Shown: positions 1 to 12,512 of the stretch, piece after piece
Numbering within the stretch: position 1 is the first letter of the stretch
Layout: every line of letters begins with the position of its first letter
Program-made: the position numbers and the translations under genes
Notes under the pieces: generated by a model
What the model was told of the DNA's origin: nothing
What the model saw: only the letters and a program-made list of their open reading frames with translations
The model's database searches: none
NCBI GenBank assembly: GCA_021014325.1
Contig: CM037461.1
Location: forward strand, 8,089,501-8,153,500
DNA: 64,000 nt
Source: Plazaster borealis
Taxonomy: Eukaryota > Echinodermata > Asteroidea > Forcipulatida > Labidiasteridae
Direction of reading: 5' to 3'

Positions 1-429
1 ACATTTATCATAAAGGATAGAAAACTAGGTAGATAAAGAATAATCCCCGAGTCCAACTACCGTCAAGTGCCTACGCTGCCTGCAACGATAGCATAAACTA
101 GATTTATAACCAAAATTAAAATCCAAAACCGTAACAATATACCCCCATTTAACCTTCAAATTAAACCTCAAAATTCAACAACATTAACAGATATCCAATA
201 CAGATACACTAGAATATATAAGAGATCCTCTTACCGCTGGTTTGGGATCCAGGGTCCTAATAATCTGAATAATAATGACGACTTTATTCTGAACGGAACT
301 GATTTGTCATTTCCGTGATCCCGACTTCCGGGTAGAGTCTAGCGCCCTCTTTGGCAAACTTATCCAACCCACAACATTCCGGCTCCCTAATTGCGGGACC
401 AAAAAAAGAGCAATTAATACAAGTAAGAG
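1..429. other. no gene recognised; left flank of BEL/Pao relic
   Basis: I see no gene in the first 380 bases, which are AT-rich and unremarkable. At about 383-428 lies a segment whose reverse complement matches 1,842-1,893 (both contain TATTAATTGCTCTTTTTTTG and CCGCAATTAGGGAG). The two copies therefore flank the retrotransposon relic as inverted repeats and are probably remains of its terminal sequence. Confidence 0.5.
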
Positions 430-1050
430 GTGTTCAGAAACCCTTACTTGGAAGAACATACCCTCAATGTCTCCCATTATGCCAACTGGTTGCTGCCTGA
501 AGCGAAGCAATACATATACAACCGTGTTCGTGAGGACGGGTCCTGGAAGGAGTACATCATTAAGGGAAATTCCTCTGGTCTTCGCTGAACAATAAAAAAC
601 AACCCTTATCTTGCCTGGTTAGGAGGGGTTGTAGATGCCATGATGAGGCATGTACCATCGGCCCACTCGATCTCTGCTATCTACAAGGGCTTCGGTGACC
701 TTCTCTGCATACCCTTTCTCGATTAGCGAGGTCATGAAGATTTCATAGTCTATGTTGAATGTCGGGTTGTTTCTTAGCTTCTTCTTTAGGGACATCAGAC
801 GGTCCATGGCATGATATCTGTTGTCCTCCAGCTTGCACGCTGGATCCCGAAATGGCAAGTCGCACTGGTAGTGGTCTCCCACAAGCTTCAAAGATCTTTC
901 AATGATTCTTTCAAACTGCTTATCTTCGACTGAAGGCTCCTTTATACTGTCAACCAGGCGCTCTGGAAAATCCATGTATATGGATGCTCTAACCATGTTT
1001 TCCAACCTCTGAAGTTGTCCTGCCTCTTCTCTTGCCAGTTGAAGGTTGGA
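430..1050 (-). pseudogene. BEL/Pao retrotransposon pol fragment (linker and start of reverse transcriptase)
   Basis: On the minus strand, 1,050 to 619 encodes the region that precedes the reverse transcriptase in BEL/Pao pol proteins and ends in the family motif YMPHHGIYNPS. After one in-frame stop (TAA near 614) the same frame continues through the RT start, with the motifs FRQQPV and [11 protein letters not shown] near 430-510. The fragment then runs straight into the terminal-like sequence at 383-428, so most of the RT is missing. It is a dead fragment of a Pao-type LTR element, broken by the stop, by truncation on both sides, and by its inverted orientation relative to the integrase fragment next to it. 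The family assignment rests on recognised motifs, not on a search. Confidence 0.75.
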
Positions 1051-1760
1051 AGTTCCTAAGATCTGACAATGGAACTAACTTGGTAGGTGCGGAGCGAGAG
1101 ATGCGGGAGGAGATGGATAAATGGAATCAAGCCAAGATCGACTCCAGTCTGAAGCAGTTGAGTATACAGTGGGAGTTCAACTGTCCGCTAGCTTCCCACC
1201 ATGGCGGAGCCTGGGAAAGGCTCATTCGCTCAACACGAAAGGTGCTGTATGGTGTTATGAAGGAACAGCCGATCAAGCTCGATGACGAAGGTCTTCAGAC
1301 ACTGTTCTGTGAAGTAGAGTACATTCTAAATAGCAGACCCATCACCAGAGCCTCTAACAGCTAGGACGATGAAGAGGCACTTACACACAACCATCTGTTG
1401 CGGCCGGACTCCAATAAACGGTTACCCCCTGGCATCTTCGTCAAGGAAGACCTGTACCTGAGGAAGAGGTGGCGGCAGGTTCAGTACCTGACCAATGTCT
1501 TCTGGCGGAGATGGAACCGCGAATACCTAGTCGGACTACAGGAGCGGCAGAAGTGGCACAAGGAAACTCGGAACATCAAGATTGGAGACGTGGTTCTTGT
1601 TGCTGACAGCAACATGGTGCGGAACAGATGGCCTATGGGGTAAGCCGTTGAGGCTAATCCTAGTGAAGACGGCTTGGTGAGAAGTGTGACAGTGCGCACA
1701 GGATCATCAGAACTGAGGAGGCCTATCACAAAGCTGTGCCTCTTACTGGAAGCAGACTAG
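1032..1760 (+). pseudogene. BEL/Pao integrase C-terminus plus DUF5641-like domain, degenerate
   Basis: The plus strand encodes the end of a retroviral-type integrase (motifs RSDNGTNLVGAERE and HHGGAWERLIRS, then ILNSRPI). A stop at 1,363 interrupts it. The C-terminal domain typical of BEL/Pao elements follows (motifs [14 protein letters not shown] and [10 protein letters not shown], then [10 protein letters not shown] and RNRWPMG), broken by a second stop near 1,641. The integrase core lacks its N-terminal half. Together with the pol fragment on the other strand this is one element whose halves now lie head to head. A sequence resembling the one at 383-428 follows at 1,842-1,893. Confidence 0.8.
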
Positions 1761-1998
1761 CTTCTAGGAAGGAAGAGACTATAGTTCACAGTAGTTTTTT
1801 GAACCAGTGTTCTATTGGTTTTGGTTTTGGTTTGTTTTGTAGCGCCTCTTAGTTGTATTAATTGCTCTTTTTTTGGTCCCGCAATTAGGGAGCTAGTTTG
1901 CTAGTTGCAGTTTGTATTGTACTATTTTTTGTAATATTTGAGGAGACATTTCTGATGAGGATGAGTATCGATTGACGCTTTATTATTTTCTTCTTTAG

Positions 1999-2283
1999 TT
2001 ATACCAGCTCTACAGTTAACTGATGAGACGTCAAGCTCTGTCAAAGTTTCCTGGGTGGAAGCACCGGATCCTGCATTTGATATTGAATTGTATGAAATCA
2101 CATTGATAGATATTGAGCTGGATACAATTCTTGATTCGGAATCTGTATCTGCATTAGCCGGAACATCAATCACAATCGAGCATCTTGAGGCAGGCTCTGA
2201 GTATCGCATCGTTATCACAGCATTTCACCCGGAGGGAATTCGTATTGAAACAACATACCCAATCGCCGCGAACCTGTGGACTT
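1999..2283 (+). CDS. RTK exon: FN3 domain 1
   Basis: A phase 1-1 exon. The acceptor follows TTTTCTTCTTTAG and the donor is GTAAGT. It carries the FN3 B-strand tryptophan ([10 protein letters not shown]) and the tyrosine-corner pattern ([13 protein letters not shown]). The phase implies at least one more exon upstream of the window's retrotransposon. Confidence 0.88.
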
Positions 2284-5200
2284 GTAAGTTGAGCCTTCTG
2301 CTAACAATTACTTCATTTCAAAGTGACGTAATTATTGAATGATCTAATTTTAGGACTTGTACTGTACAGTCAATTGGCAAGCCTTAGTTGTTAAAACATC
2401 TGATTGTTTGCTGTCCTGGAAAATCAAAACCCAAGCTTGCAATTCACAAACTTACTATTATTGTTTTAATATAATTAACAAATAACCATGTTTTGTTATG
2501 GGATGCTACTTGAGTATTTCACTATTCCAAATATATATAATAGTAAGAACATGCTATAATAACAGCTATCTATGAGAACTTGAACATAATATTGGACATT
2601 TTGGTTAACTATAGGTTCCCGCATACAATACCCCGACTTTATCCCGACGAGCGAAAGGTCAAATATTTACTACCACACCATTCAAGATATTTCTTGAAAA
2701 AATCCTGTAAACAACAATAACAATAAAATAAAAACCTCTGGGACCTGACCCCCTCTTAGATATGTGAAATGGTCCATTCTAGGATATCGATTACTTTGAC
2801 TCCCCCAGTCATTACACTTTGGATAAATTACTTAGTGATTATGTGGTTTGATTTATTGGCCCCTCCGCTCTGTGAAGGGTTAATATGTGACGGAAACACA
2901 TAATATTGTTGTTATACAGCAGGACATAATTGCATATAAGTTTTAACTTTTAAAAACAACAATCAATTGTTTTCTTGTTTAAGTACCACATGAACCAACC
3001 GAGTGCCTTATCTACCAGACCAGCTCAACAACAGCCACTCTTACGTGGACTGCTGCCAACCAACCATTCCTTTACTACAAGTTGACCATCACCCCACCGC
3101 AGGGTGAGCCACACGTTTACATCATCCACGCGGGCGATACCAGCCTTTTACTGGATGGCATTCTGGCGACGATAAATTACGGATTCAAACTGCAGTCGGT
3201 TGTCGAAACACCGAATTATAAAGATGGGACGGTAGAAAGTATATCGTCAAATAGTCGAACAGTATATAAATGTAAGTATAATCCACTGCTCATAGTCTAC
3301 GAAAGCTTGACCAAAATCACTCAAACAAATTGACTCTTTATATTTGTTTTGTCATGTGTTTAGTTGTTATATTGATCGTATGTGTTAATTGTTTTGCGCT
3401 GAAATAATGTTGTAATTTGATCGGAAAATCTGGCCCATTTATTTGGTAATCGCCAATTTGCTAAAGACTCATTTGGTAGAACAGTGCATAGGCACTCGGT
3501 CTCATTCTTTCTAATACCCACCCTCATTTCCGTCATGCCCCCCCCCCCACACACACACACCTGTTCTTATTGTGACTTTGCCTTTAACCAATTGCCCCCC
3601 CCCCCCTCCCCCCTAGAAAAAAGATTGCACACGACGCCTTGACCGTTTTTAAAACTTTCATTTCAATACATGTTTCTCACTCGAAACGGGGAGAAGCTAT
3701 ATAAATGACAAAAATTTAAACAGCTACTTGAGCGAAAAACTAAAATAACGGGAATTCAATTAAAACTTGTTTATATTGTGTTTGTTAATCATTAAAATGT
3801 AATGTTGATATTTGCAATCATCTGAATTGCTCGTAATTATCGATCAAAAAAATAGGCTTTAACCTCAAGGTTTTCACAAACTAGAAACAAGATTATACCG
3901 TTGACGGCGTGCGTCAAAATGACAATAATGGAACGTCATGTGTGCAATGTTGCTTTGTTATACCTCCATGTTGCAACAAAGGGGCTATACAAAACGGAGC
4001 TCCCACATTTGACGTAACATGAGTGATGACGTTTCGCGAATCTTTCTGAAAAGCACAGGAGAAGCTTTACAATTCAAATATATTTAATCTCATATGAACT
4101 CAATTTCATTATTGATTGAAAACATTTTAAATGAATTTCGGCAAAGATCACTTGATGCCGTTTTCGTTCAACTAGATCTTACGTTTTTTGAAAATGTTGA
4201 GTGCATTTTGATCCTAGTATTTTTGTTGCATGTCCTTAAAAAACCTCTCTGATGCATTTAACGAATACCATCGAAATGTTTTTCGCGGTCACACTTGGCC
4301 TCATCTTATCATATGCTTGTAGACGGCTTCATGGATGATTTCACTTTTCTCTCTCTAAACAGTTCAACTTGAACGAAATCACTAAAACAATTTTGACTCC
4401 TTATATTTTTTGTATCGTGTGTTAAGTTAATATTTTGTCATTAGTTTGAAGTTTTCTGCAATGAAATTTCACTGAACTTTGATTGGAAAAGATGGCCCTT
4501 TTTTTATTGTTAACTAGTGTTTTTTACGTTGGCGGCGTCCTCGCATGTTCGGAACCATTACATTACACTGCGTACTGGTGTATGTTGTTTATCTTCGTCT
4601 CAATGCATTTACTTAATGGCTTCTTTGGATTGTTTCTTATTTCTTCAAGGTGTTTTTTTCAATACCTTGTGTAAGTTTGTATCATGCCGAGCAATTGTGC
4701 TGTCGGTTGATTTTGGAAACAGCAACAAGTGTCCGGAGGTTATTATTATTTTATCTTTTTTCATTTTCCGAGGAATCCGGCTAAGTTTGTAATCAACACT
4801 CGAAAGGATTTCAAGTTGTCAAAATGATCCTTGAATGGCTTAAATGATAAAGGGATCACAACAAATGTTTTGTATAATGACTTAAGTGTTAAATTATTGA
4901 TAGCTCAAGGATTGTTACCGCGGAGCAACGAAAGGGACAAATGGTGGAGAAAAAAATGAAAAACGGAAAACAAAAATACTTGATATCAAATAATTGTTTT
5001 GAGCGCTCAAATTATTTTGGTTCTCAACAAATCATTCCGTTTAAAACCATTTCGCTCGAAATCATATTTCGGGAGAGATCAAATAATTTATTGAAAAAGC
5101 TCGAATAAATATTGCAAAGGCTCGAATAATATTAATGCGAAATAATGTCGTGCTCTGTTTAACTTTTCGCTCAAAATAATTTCAAAAGCTAAAAACGAAT

Positions 5201-8200
5201 CATGTTTTGCTTTCGAAACTGCGAGATTTCGAAATAAATCATTCCAAAAGCTCAATTTTTTTGTTTCCTTTACCTCAAATTAGTTTCTATTTTGGTTTAT
5301 TACTTTGACCAGATAAACTTAATGAACAAAAAGTGTAGAACATGTCATAAATTGTGTTTACTTATCAACATTGTCTCACGACCACCCCCACCCCTTTTCA
5401 CGGAGTGTCGTGGCCGAGCGGATAAGAACACCGAACCCAAGCTATGGTGTTTCTGATCAGCAGAGTGTGGTTTCGAATCCCAGTCGTGACACCTGTGTCC
5501 TTAAGCAAGACACTTAACCACGTGCTTCGTCCTTCGGATGGGACATTAAGCCGTAGGTCCCGTGTGTTGTGTAATGCACGTAAAAGAACCCAGTGCACTT
5601 ATCGTAAAGATAAGGGGTTCGCCCCGGTGTTCCTGGTTTGGTCGGCAGCATATTGAGCCACAGCACCTTGTAAACCATTACATGGTGCTATTCAAAGGAA
5701 TATGTCCCATACTTCAAAAATGTAGCCCCGCATACCTTGCGGGAAAAACTTACTGTCTGTTTGTTCAAGCGCCTTGAGTACCTTATTGGTAGATACGTGC
5801 GCTGTATAAGACTATATTATTATTATAATTATTATTATTATTATGTTGTCTTTGGTGCACAGCAATGGACTTAAGACCCACGCTTTATGCAATCACGGAT
5901 CATGGAATGCAAATTACTTGGGATCAGACCACCAATAACCAACTGCAGAAATACACCATTACCATTGTGGACTTCAATGGAGGCTCTGCACTCTCTGAAG
6001 ACATTCCAGCTTGGGCGACCTCCTATACCTTTCCCCTCCTTCCGGCAAGTGGTTCCATGTACGAGTTCATCCTGAATTCCTACATTGACGGTACCCTCGA
6101 GTATGCTGGGAGCGTCAAAGGAACTACAAGTCAGTTTACAAAATATCATTTTGTATTTACAAAACAAATAAGCCGTAAAAGAATATGAGTGTTTTTTGAA
6201 ACTGCCAAAGTTGTCATAAATAGCTCTCTAAATTTATCCCGGATGTATACACGAAAACGCCAAGATATAGGATTTGGGCAGTGACCCTTTCTAGAATAGT
6301 GTACAAGGTTAGCATATACAGTTCTGATGTTTATTTACGCTGACGAAATAATTAAACATATTGCCAGTGTGTAGTGCCTAGTGCACTGGAATCAAAGTCT
6401 GTTCTTCTGGGAAGCTGGGTTATATTGGACCATAATCACAATCCCCCCCCCCGCCCACAACCCCCTCCTCCACCCAGCAAGGCTTTAGCACCCATAACAC
6501 TTTTCAGAAACATATATTGCATAAGAAAGCTTTGAATATTTCCCAACAACCCACCCCTCCTCAAACTTTGCGACAGTACGTTTGTTTTTGTTTTTGTCTT
6601 ATTTACTTTTTGGTTTGTTACACAGAAACGCCTGGGAATGTGGAATTAAATGGCGTGACCTCAAACACAGCGACCATAACTTGGGTCAAAAACGTTGTCC
6701 CTGACCCGGACAGTTACCTTGTCAATGTCATCAGCACGGACGGGACTTTCACTGCCCTTATACCAGTTCCGTTGAACGAGGCCGTTGGAGCATACACTGT
6801 TACGGGACTGCCTGCTGGGAAGACATACCAAATTGGTGTAGATGCTGCTAAGAATGGAAATTTAATAGAAATTGGGGCTATCCAACAGCCAGCCACTTTA
6901 GGTTTGAAATTATATTTGTTTGATACTGCACTAGCTATATGTTGTAGGTGTTGAGGCTCGCTCTCGGTCTAGCGACTTAAATTTCATAATATTGTCCAAA
7001 AACCTATACAAAAATTTAAAATACAAATAAAGTACCCAAAATAATAACAAATCGTCAAAAGCATAACATGTTACAACCTATCAATAAATCACTTACAAAA
7101 CCCTTGCCTCCATTGTGTATTTTCCCCTTTTGCTAACAAACTTGGATTATTGATCGATAACAAACGAACTATGTTTCATAATTTTTTGCTACCCTCGACA
7201 TTGTGTCCATACGAGCTCAATCCTATCGTACATGAACAATTCAATGTAAAAAAATAAATTGCGCCCTAACTTGTTGAACACATTGCAGTATTTGTCGAAT
7301 CTCTACGAGTTGCGGAAACAAAACTTGTAGCTGTTAACAACGCATCTATTGTTCAGTCTACTTTGATCGTCTGCAGTAGAATAGTCCCCGTACTGGACTA
7401 TGTTGTTGTTGCTGCCTAAGAACTTTGTTTTTTTATTGTTTAGTTCACATGTATACCAGTCATTAAACCACCGGTTATTTTTTAAAACCACACGCTATCA
7501 TGTACACGTTTTCTCTGCAAACCTCACTACATTGTAATCCAACCACGCACAGTTACAAATATTACCTATTGTTTCCCCTGCTTGTTCATCTTGTCAGATA
7601 TCGATGACTGTTCAATCAATCCATGCTTAAATAATGGCATTTGTAACGACGGGATCAACCGTTTCACGTGTGACTGTTCACAGATCGACTTTGTTGGTGA
7701 CAGATGCCAAGAAAGTAAGTATGTCAAGTGCAGAGCACTGGTGTTTCTGACCAGAAGAGTGTGATTTCGATCCCGGTATCGACAGTTGTGTTCTTGAGGA
7801 GCATACTTCACAATAATTGCTTTGTCCTTCGGCTGGGACACTGACTTTGCAATACGTGATTACGTATCACTTATCACTGTGCAGCTCCCTCACACGATAC
7901 CTTGGATTGGGCGCTTTGGGCTATAACGTTTAAAAGCGTAAGTAATGAAACGAGTATGATTGGAAACAAATGTTTTAATCATATTAATAATAATACACAA
8001 TACACAACATTTATTAGGCGCTTAATACGGATGTTTTTAAGCCCACCATTGTCTGACTGCAATTTTTTTTTTTTCCTGCAAGGCATGTGGGGCTAAGTAT
8101 GAGGCCTAGTCATTTATAGCACCATGCAATGGTTTACAAGGTGCTGTGGCGCAATGCTGCCCGATCAGACCAGGAACACCGGGGCGAACCCCTTCTCTTT

Positions 8201-11200
8201 ACAATAAGTGCACTGGGTTCTTTTACGTGCATTTCACAACACACGGGACCACGGTTTATTTATTTATTTATTTATTTTTTTACATGGCAGAGCCCATAAC
8301 TTAAGTTAAGAATAAATGCCATGAGCAAATAGCTTATTAACTTGATAAAGGACAAAAGTGCCAGGACTGAGTTTCCAGCCCACATTGCGATGACTCGGCC
8401 ACCAGAACATGGGCTAGACCGCTTGGCCAGGCCACGCTAGAGTTAAGGGCCTAGGCCTATAAAGTAAAACATAGCTTACTGCCCCAAGTATTTTTCATTG
8501 ACTTAAGAAAATAACGAAGTTATGTTTAAGTTTAACTGTAATAGTTACAGTGACTGACTGACTGATACTGTTTACGTTAAAGCCAGGCCCAATCAGGCCT
8601 AGCCCTGAAAGTATAATATAATGATCCGCCACGAAATTGTCTGGTTTTCCTTTAGCTTCTTGAACTAACACGGTCCGCCAATTTGTGGAGTCAAACAAAA
8701 TGGCGGACCGTGTTAGTTCACGAAGTGAAATGGAAACCATACCATTTTAAGTCGTAAGGCGGTCGCGTGGTGACGTTCATTTGATTTAAGGGTTATGCGG
8801 TAGGCCTATGCGTTATTGGCGCCCGCCACTCCTACACAACGCAACGTGTGATAATAGCGCTAACAACCGGCACGGGGGGGGGGGGGGGGGGGTTGCGAAA
8901 TAATTTGCTATCGTGGTTTGGCGACACTCTTTTTTTTTAAAAGAGAATGAAGGTAACATTCATTGTCGGGTTAAAATCAGTTTTAGAGTCAGTTTCAGAA
9001 TAAAGATCGAGTTTAGGTTTTTAGGCACACCTGAAGTCCAAATAAGGGCCTGTCACCGGTGAAAGGTCTTATATCTCAAGTCAGACTAACTTTAAAGGTC
9101 ATGCATTTTCAGGTGTTAACAATTGTGCAAGCAACCCTTGTATCAATGGAGAATGTGTGGATGGCAACAACTCCTACACTTGCGATTGCGAAGAAACTGG
9201 ATTTACTGGAGTCAACTGTGAAATTGGTGAGTCAAGTGTAGCCTTTGTTTGACACATAGGTAGATCATGGATTGGGTTAGCTCTATGATGCCACTACTGA
9301 TTACCCTCTAAAATATCCCGGTTCAGAATGTATAAAGTTACGGAACACAGGACCTGGGTCTATGTGACAAATACTCTGTGTCAAAATCACCCGGTAATAG
9401 GTTAAACTGACGCAGAGTTACTTATGTGTGAAAAGCAAATCAAACAATACTAACAGAAAAACCACAAAAATGGCACATGGTAATAAATAATGTACAAATA
9501 ACAAAATTATTTTAAACCTGACCCTGACCCTGACTATAACTTGTACCTTCATTCTAAAAGAACCATGTGCTATAGTATCCAGCCGTACCCTCACCCCCAC
9601 CTTGTTCAGAATGTGTATTTTTTTAATTTGAAGTTTTTGTTTGGACCGGAAGAAAGATCAATTAATTGGTCGTAAATTAAGCTCACATTCAGAAGTGTAA
9701 ACAATTCAAAATTACAACTAAACGATAAAAAGACGATTTTTTAATAGAAACAAGTTTAAATGTTGACAATTATTTTAGCTCAAGTAGCTGTTTACCAAAA
9801 TAACAAATATAGAGAGGAGACAGTCCTACAGTAAAACAAAACTGCAGTAAATTCAAAGGTCCTTAGCAAACGTGATGGACAAAAGATCGTTAACAATTTT
9901 ATTTTTTTAAGGTTATAAAACAGTAAATAAAATCTAAAAACCTAAAATTATTGTTTCCTTATAACAATCTATTTTCAGATTTTCAAAAGAAAACACTAAT
10001 TTTGGTTAGTTGTAGTTTATTATATTGTTTTATAGGCTTTAAAAAATGTTTTGTTAACGACCTTTTGTCCATCACGCTTGTTAAGGACCTTATAGTTCTC
10101 ACGCGGCGGAATGTAAAATCATTCTAACTAAATTAGAGTATCTCTGGTTCTGTTTCATACCTACTGACGAAGTTGTTACAAACAAATTGATGATTTGGAT
10201 CACGGTGGTCAGTGTGTTGGGGACGTTCCTTGTTGTTATAGTTGTCTTTGGTGTTGTCAGCAAGATTCAACAACGAAAGAGAAATAAACCCTCGGTTTTC
10301 CCTATGCAACATGTTACGCCTACACCAAGGAAAAAACCGGTATGTATTCCTCAAATTGTTTACCCTGCCCTGCACGTTACGTAGTTTTGTATTCATTTAA
10401 ATATGGGTTACCGTGATATAAAGGTGTTAAACACAATTGGTAAAACATTTAAAATACAAAACAAAATAAGTCTGAAAGCTCACGGATTACGAAGTTCGCC
10501 AGGTAAGTTTTTGTTTATGCTAATTAATTGTTTGCGTATTTACCAATCTATGACCCACCTTTAAAGGTATTGTTCACTTTTGATAACAGCTCAAAATCAG
10601 TGTCCACATTTTGTGTGATTCAACATATGCGTGAACAAACAAACTTGTGAAAGTTTGAGCTCATTGTTCATCGATGTCACGAAAAAATAGTGAAAAGAGA
10701 CCTTATGTGTATTATTATTATTATATTTTTTTTCAAACATCGAGTTTTTATCACGCGTGATAAAAACTATTGTTTTACTCATTTCTCAGAAACGATAGCA
10801 TTTTAGGCAGAAATATTTTAAGGAACCCTTTCTACCATTACTCACTTTAAATCATGTAAGTTATGTGTGAATCTGTGAACACTTGTGTTTTTCGATCGTA
10901 CCAATAGTGTACATGCATTTAATACAAACGATAACAGAAAATGAGGAACATCATTTAAATTTCTTCTAGATTAATTTTAACCATTTGTTTGTGAACAAAG
11001 TTGTTAAGGTTTCATCTTTAATAGACTGGTGACTGGTATAATGGTGACACATTACGTTGTGATACATTGCAACTTCAGGGAACTTGACTGACTAAACAAG
11101 ATCAATTAACAAGTAAAGTATTACCCTCTGAATTGAAGTCATATTTGAGAAAACTATTTGAAAAACCTATAGAAAAAAACGAGAAAAAAACGACGGTCGT

Positions 11201-12447
11201 TTGGGTTGTTAGCCAAAATTAAGGATTTTGTGCTTAGATGCTGAAACTTGAGCATGGTGTTCACTTTTTTTTACTGACTTACACAACGAATCCAAAAGCC
11301 CCAATGTTCACAGGTTTGTTATTTCATTCAGGTTGATCACACAAAACATGAGCATTATCTGAACAAAGATATTGACAAAATAGGGAGACCGCCAACATAG
11401 GGCTAGATAGCTCAGTTGGTAGAGCGCCGGCACGTTAAACCGGAGGTCGTTGGTTCAAATCCCACTCTAGTCAATTTTTCTTTGTTCAACCCAAAATCAT
11501 TTAATATTTACCCAGTCAGTTTCCCTTGTGGTCCATTACTTGAATTATATGATATATATAAAAAAGTCGCATCCCCTTAAGGTGATCCCCGGCTGCCGCT
11601 TCCCAGGTTGTATCGTATGGGTGTGATCCCTGGCTACACGGCAGTTTGCGGTTGAATGGCTTTCTGACTGGCACCCCCCGAACAAAAAAAGTCACCAAAA
11701 AGCGAGACCCCCAAAAAAGGCCTAGATAGCGCAGTTGGTAGGGCGCCGGCACGTTAAACCGGAGGTCGTTGGTTCAAATCACTCTAGTCAATTTTTCTTT
11801 GTTCAACCCTCAAATCATTTAATATTGACCCAGTCAGTTTCCCTTGTTGTACATTAATTGCTTTATATGATATTTAATAAAAAGTCGCCTCCACTTAAGG
11901 GTTTGCCTGGCTGCTGCTTCCCAGGTTGTATCGTATGGGTGTGATCCTGGCTACACGGCAGTTTGCGGTTGAATGGCTTTCTGACTGGCACCCCGAACAA
12001 AGATATTGACAAAATAGGAGACCGCCAACATAGGGCTAGATAGCTCAGTTGGTAGAGCGCCGGCACGTTAAACCGGAGGTCGTTGGTTCAAATCCACTCT
12101 AGTCAATTTTTCTTTGTTCAACCCAAAATCATTTAATATTTACCCAGTCAGTTTCCCTTGTGGTCCATTACTTGGATTATATGATATATAAAAAAAAAGT
12201 CGCATCCCCTTAAGGTGATCCCCGGCTGCCGCTTCCCAGGTTGTATCGTATGGGTGTGATCCCTGGCTACACGGCAGTTTGCGGTTGAATGGCTTTCTGA
12301 CTGGCACCCCCCGAACAAAGATATTGACAAAATAGGGAGACCGCCAACATAGGGCTAGATAGCTCAGTTGGTAGAGCGCCGGCACGTTAAACCGGAGGTC
12401 GTTGGTTCAAATCCCACTCTAGTAAATTTTTCTTTGTTCAACCCAAA

Positions 12448-12512
<65 letters not shown>

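Noticed and set aside
4483..4792. Small hydrophobic ORFs in the FN3 intron
   Set aside because: They lie in a duplicated AT-rich intron segment and have no homologous features or conserved start context.
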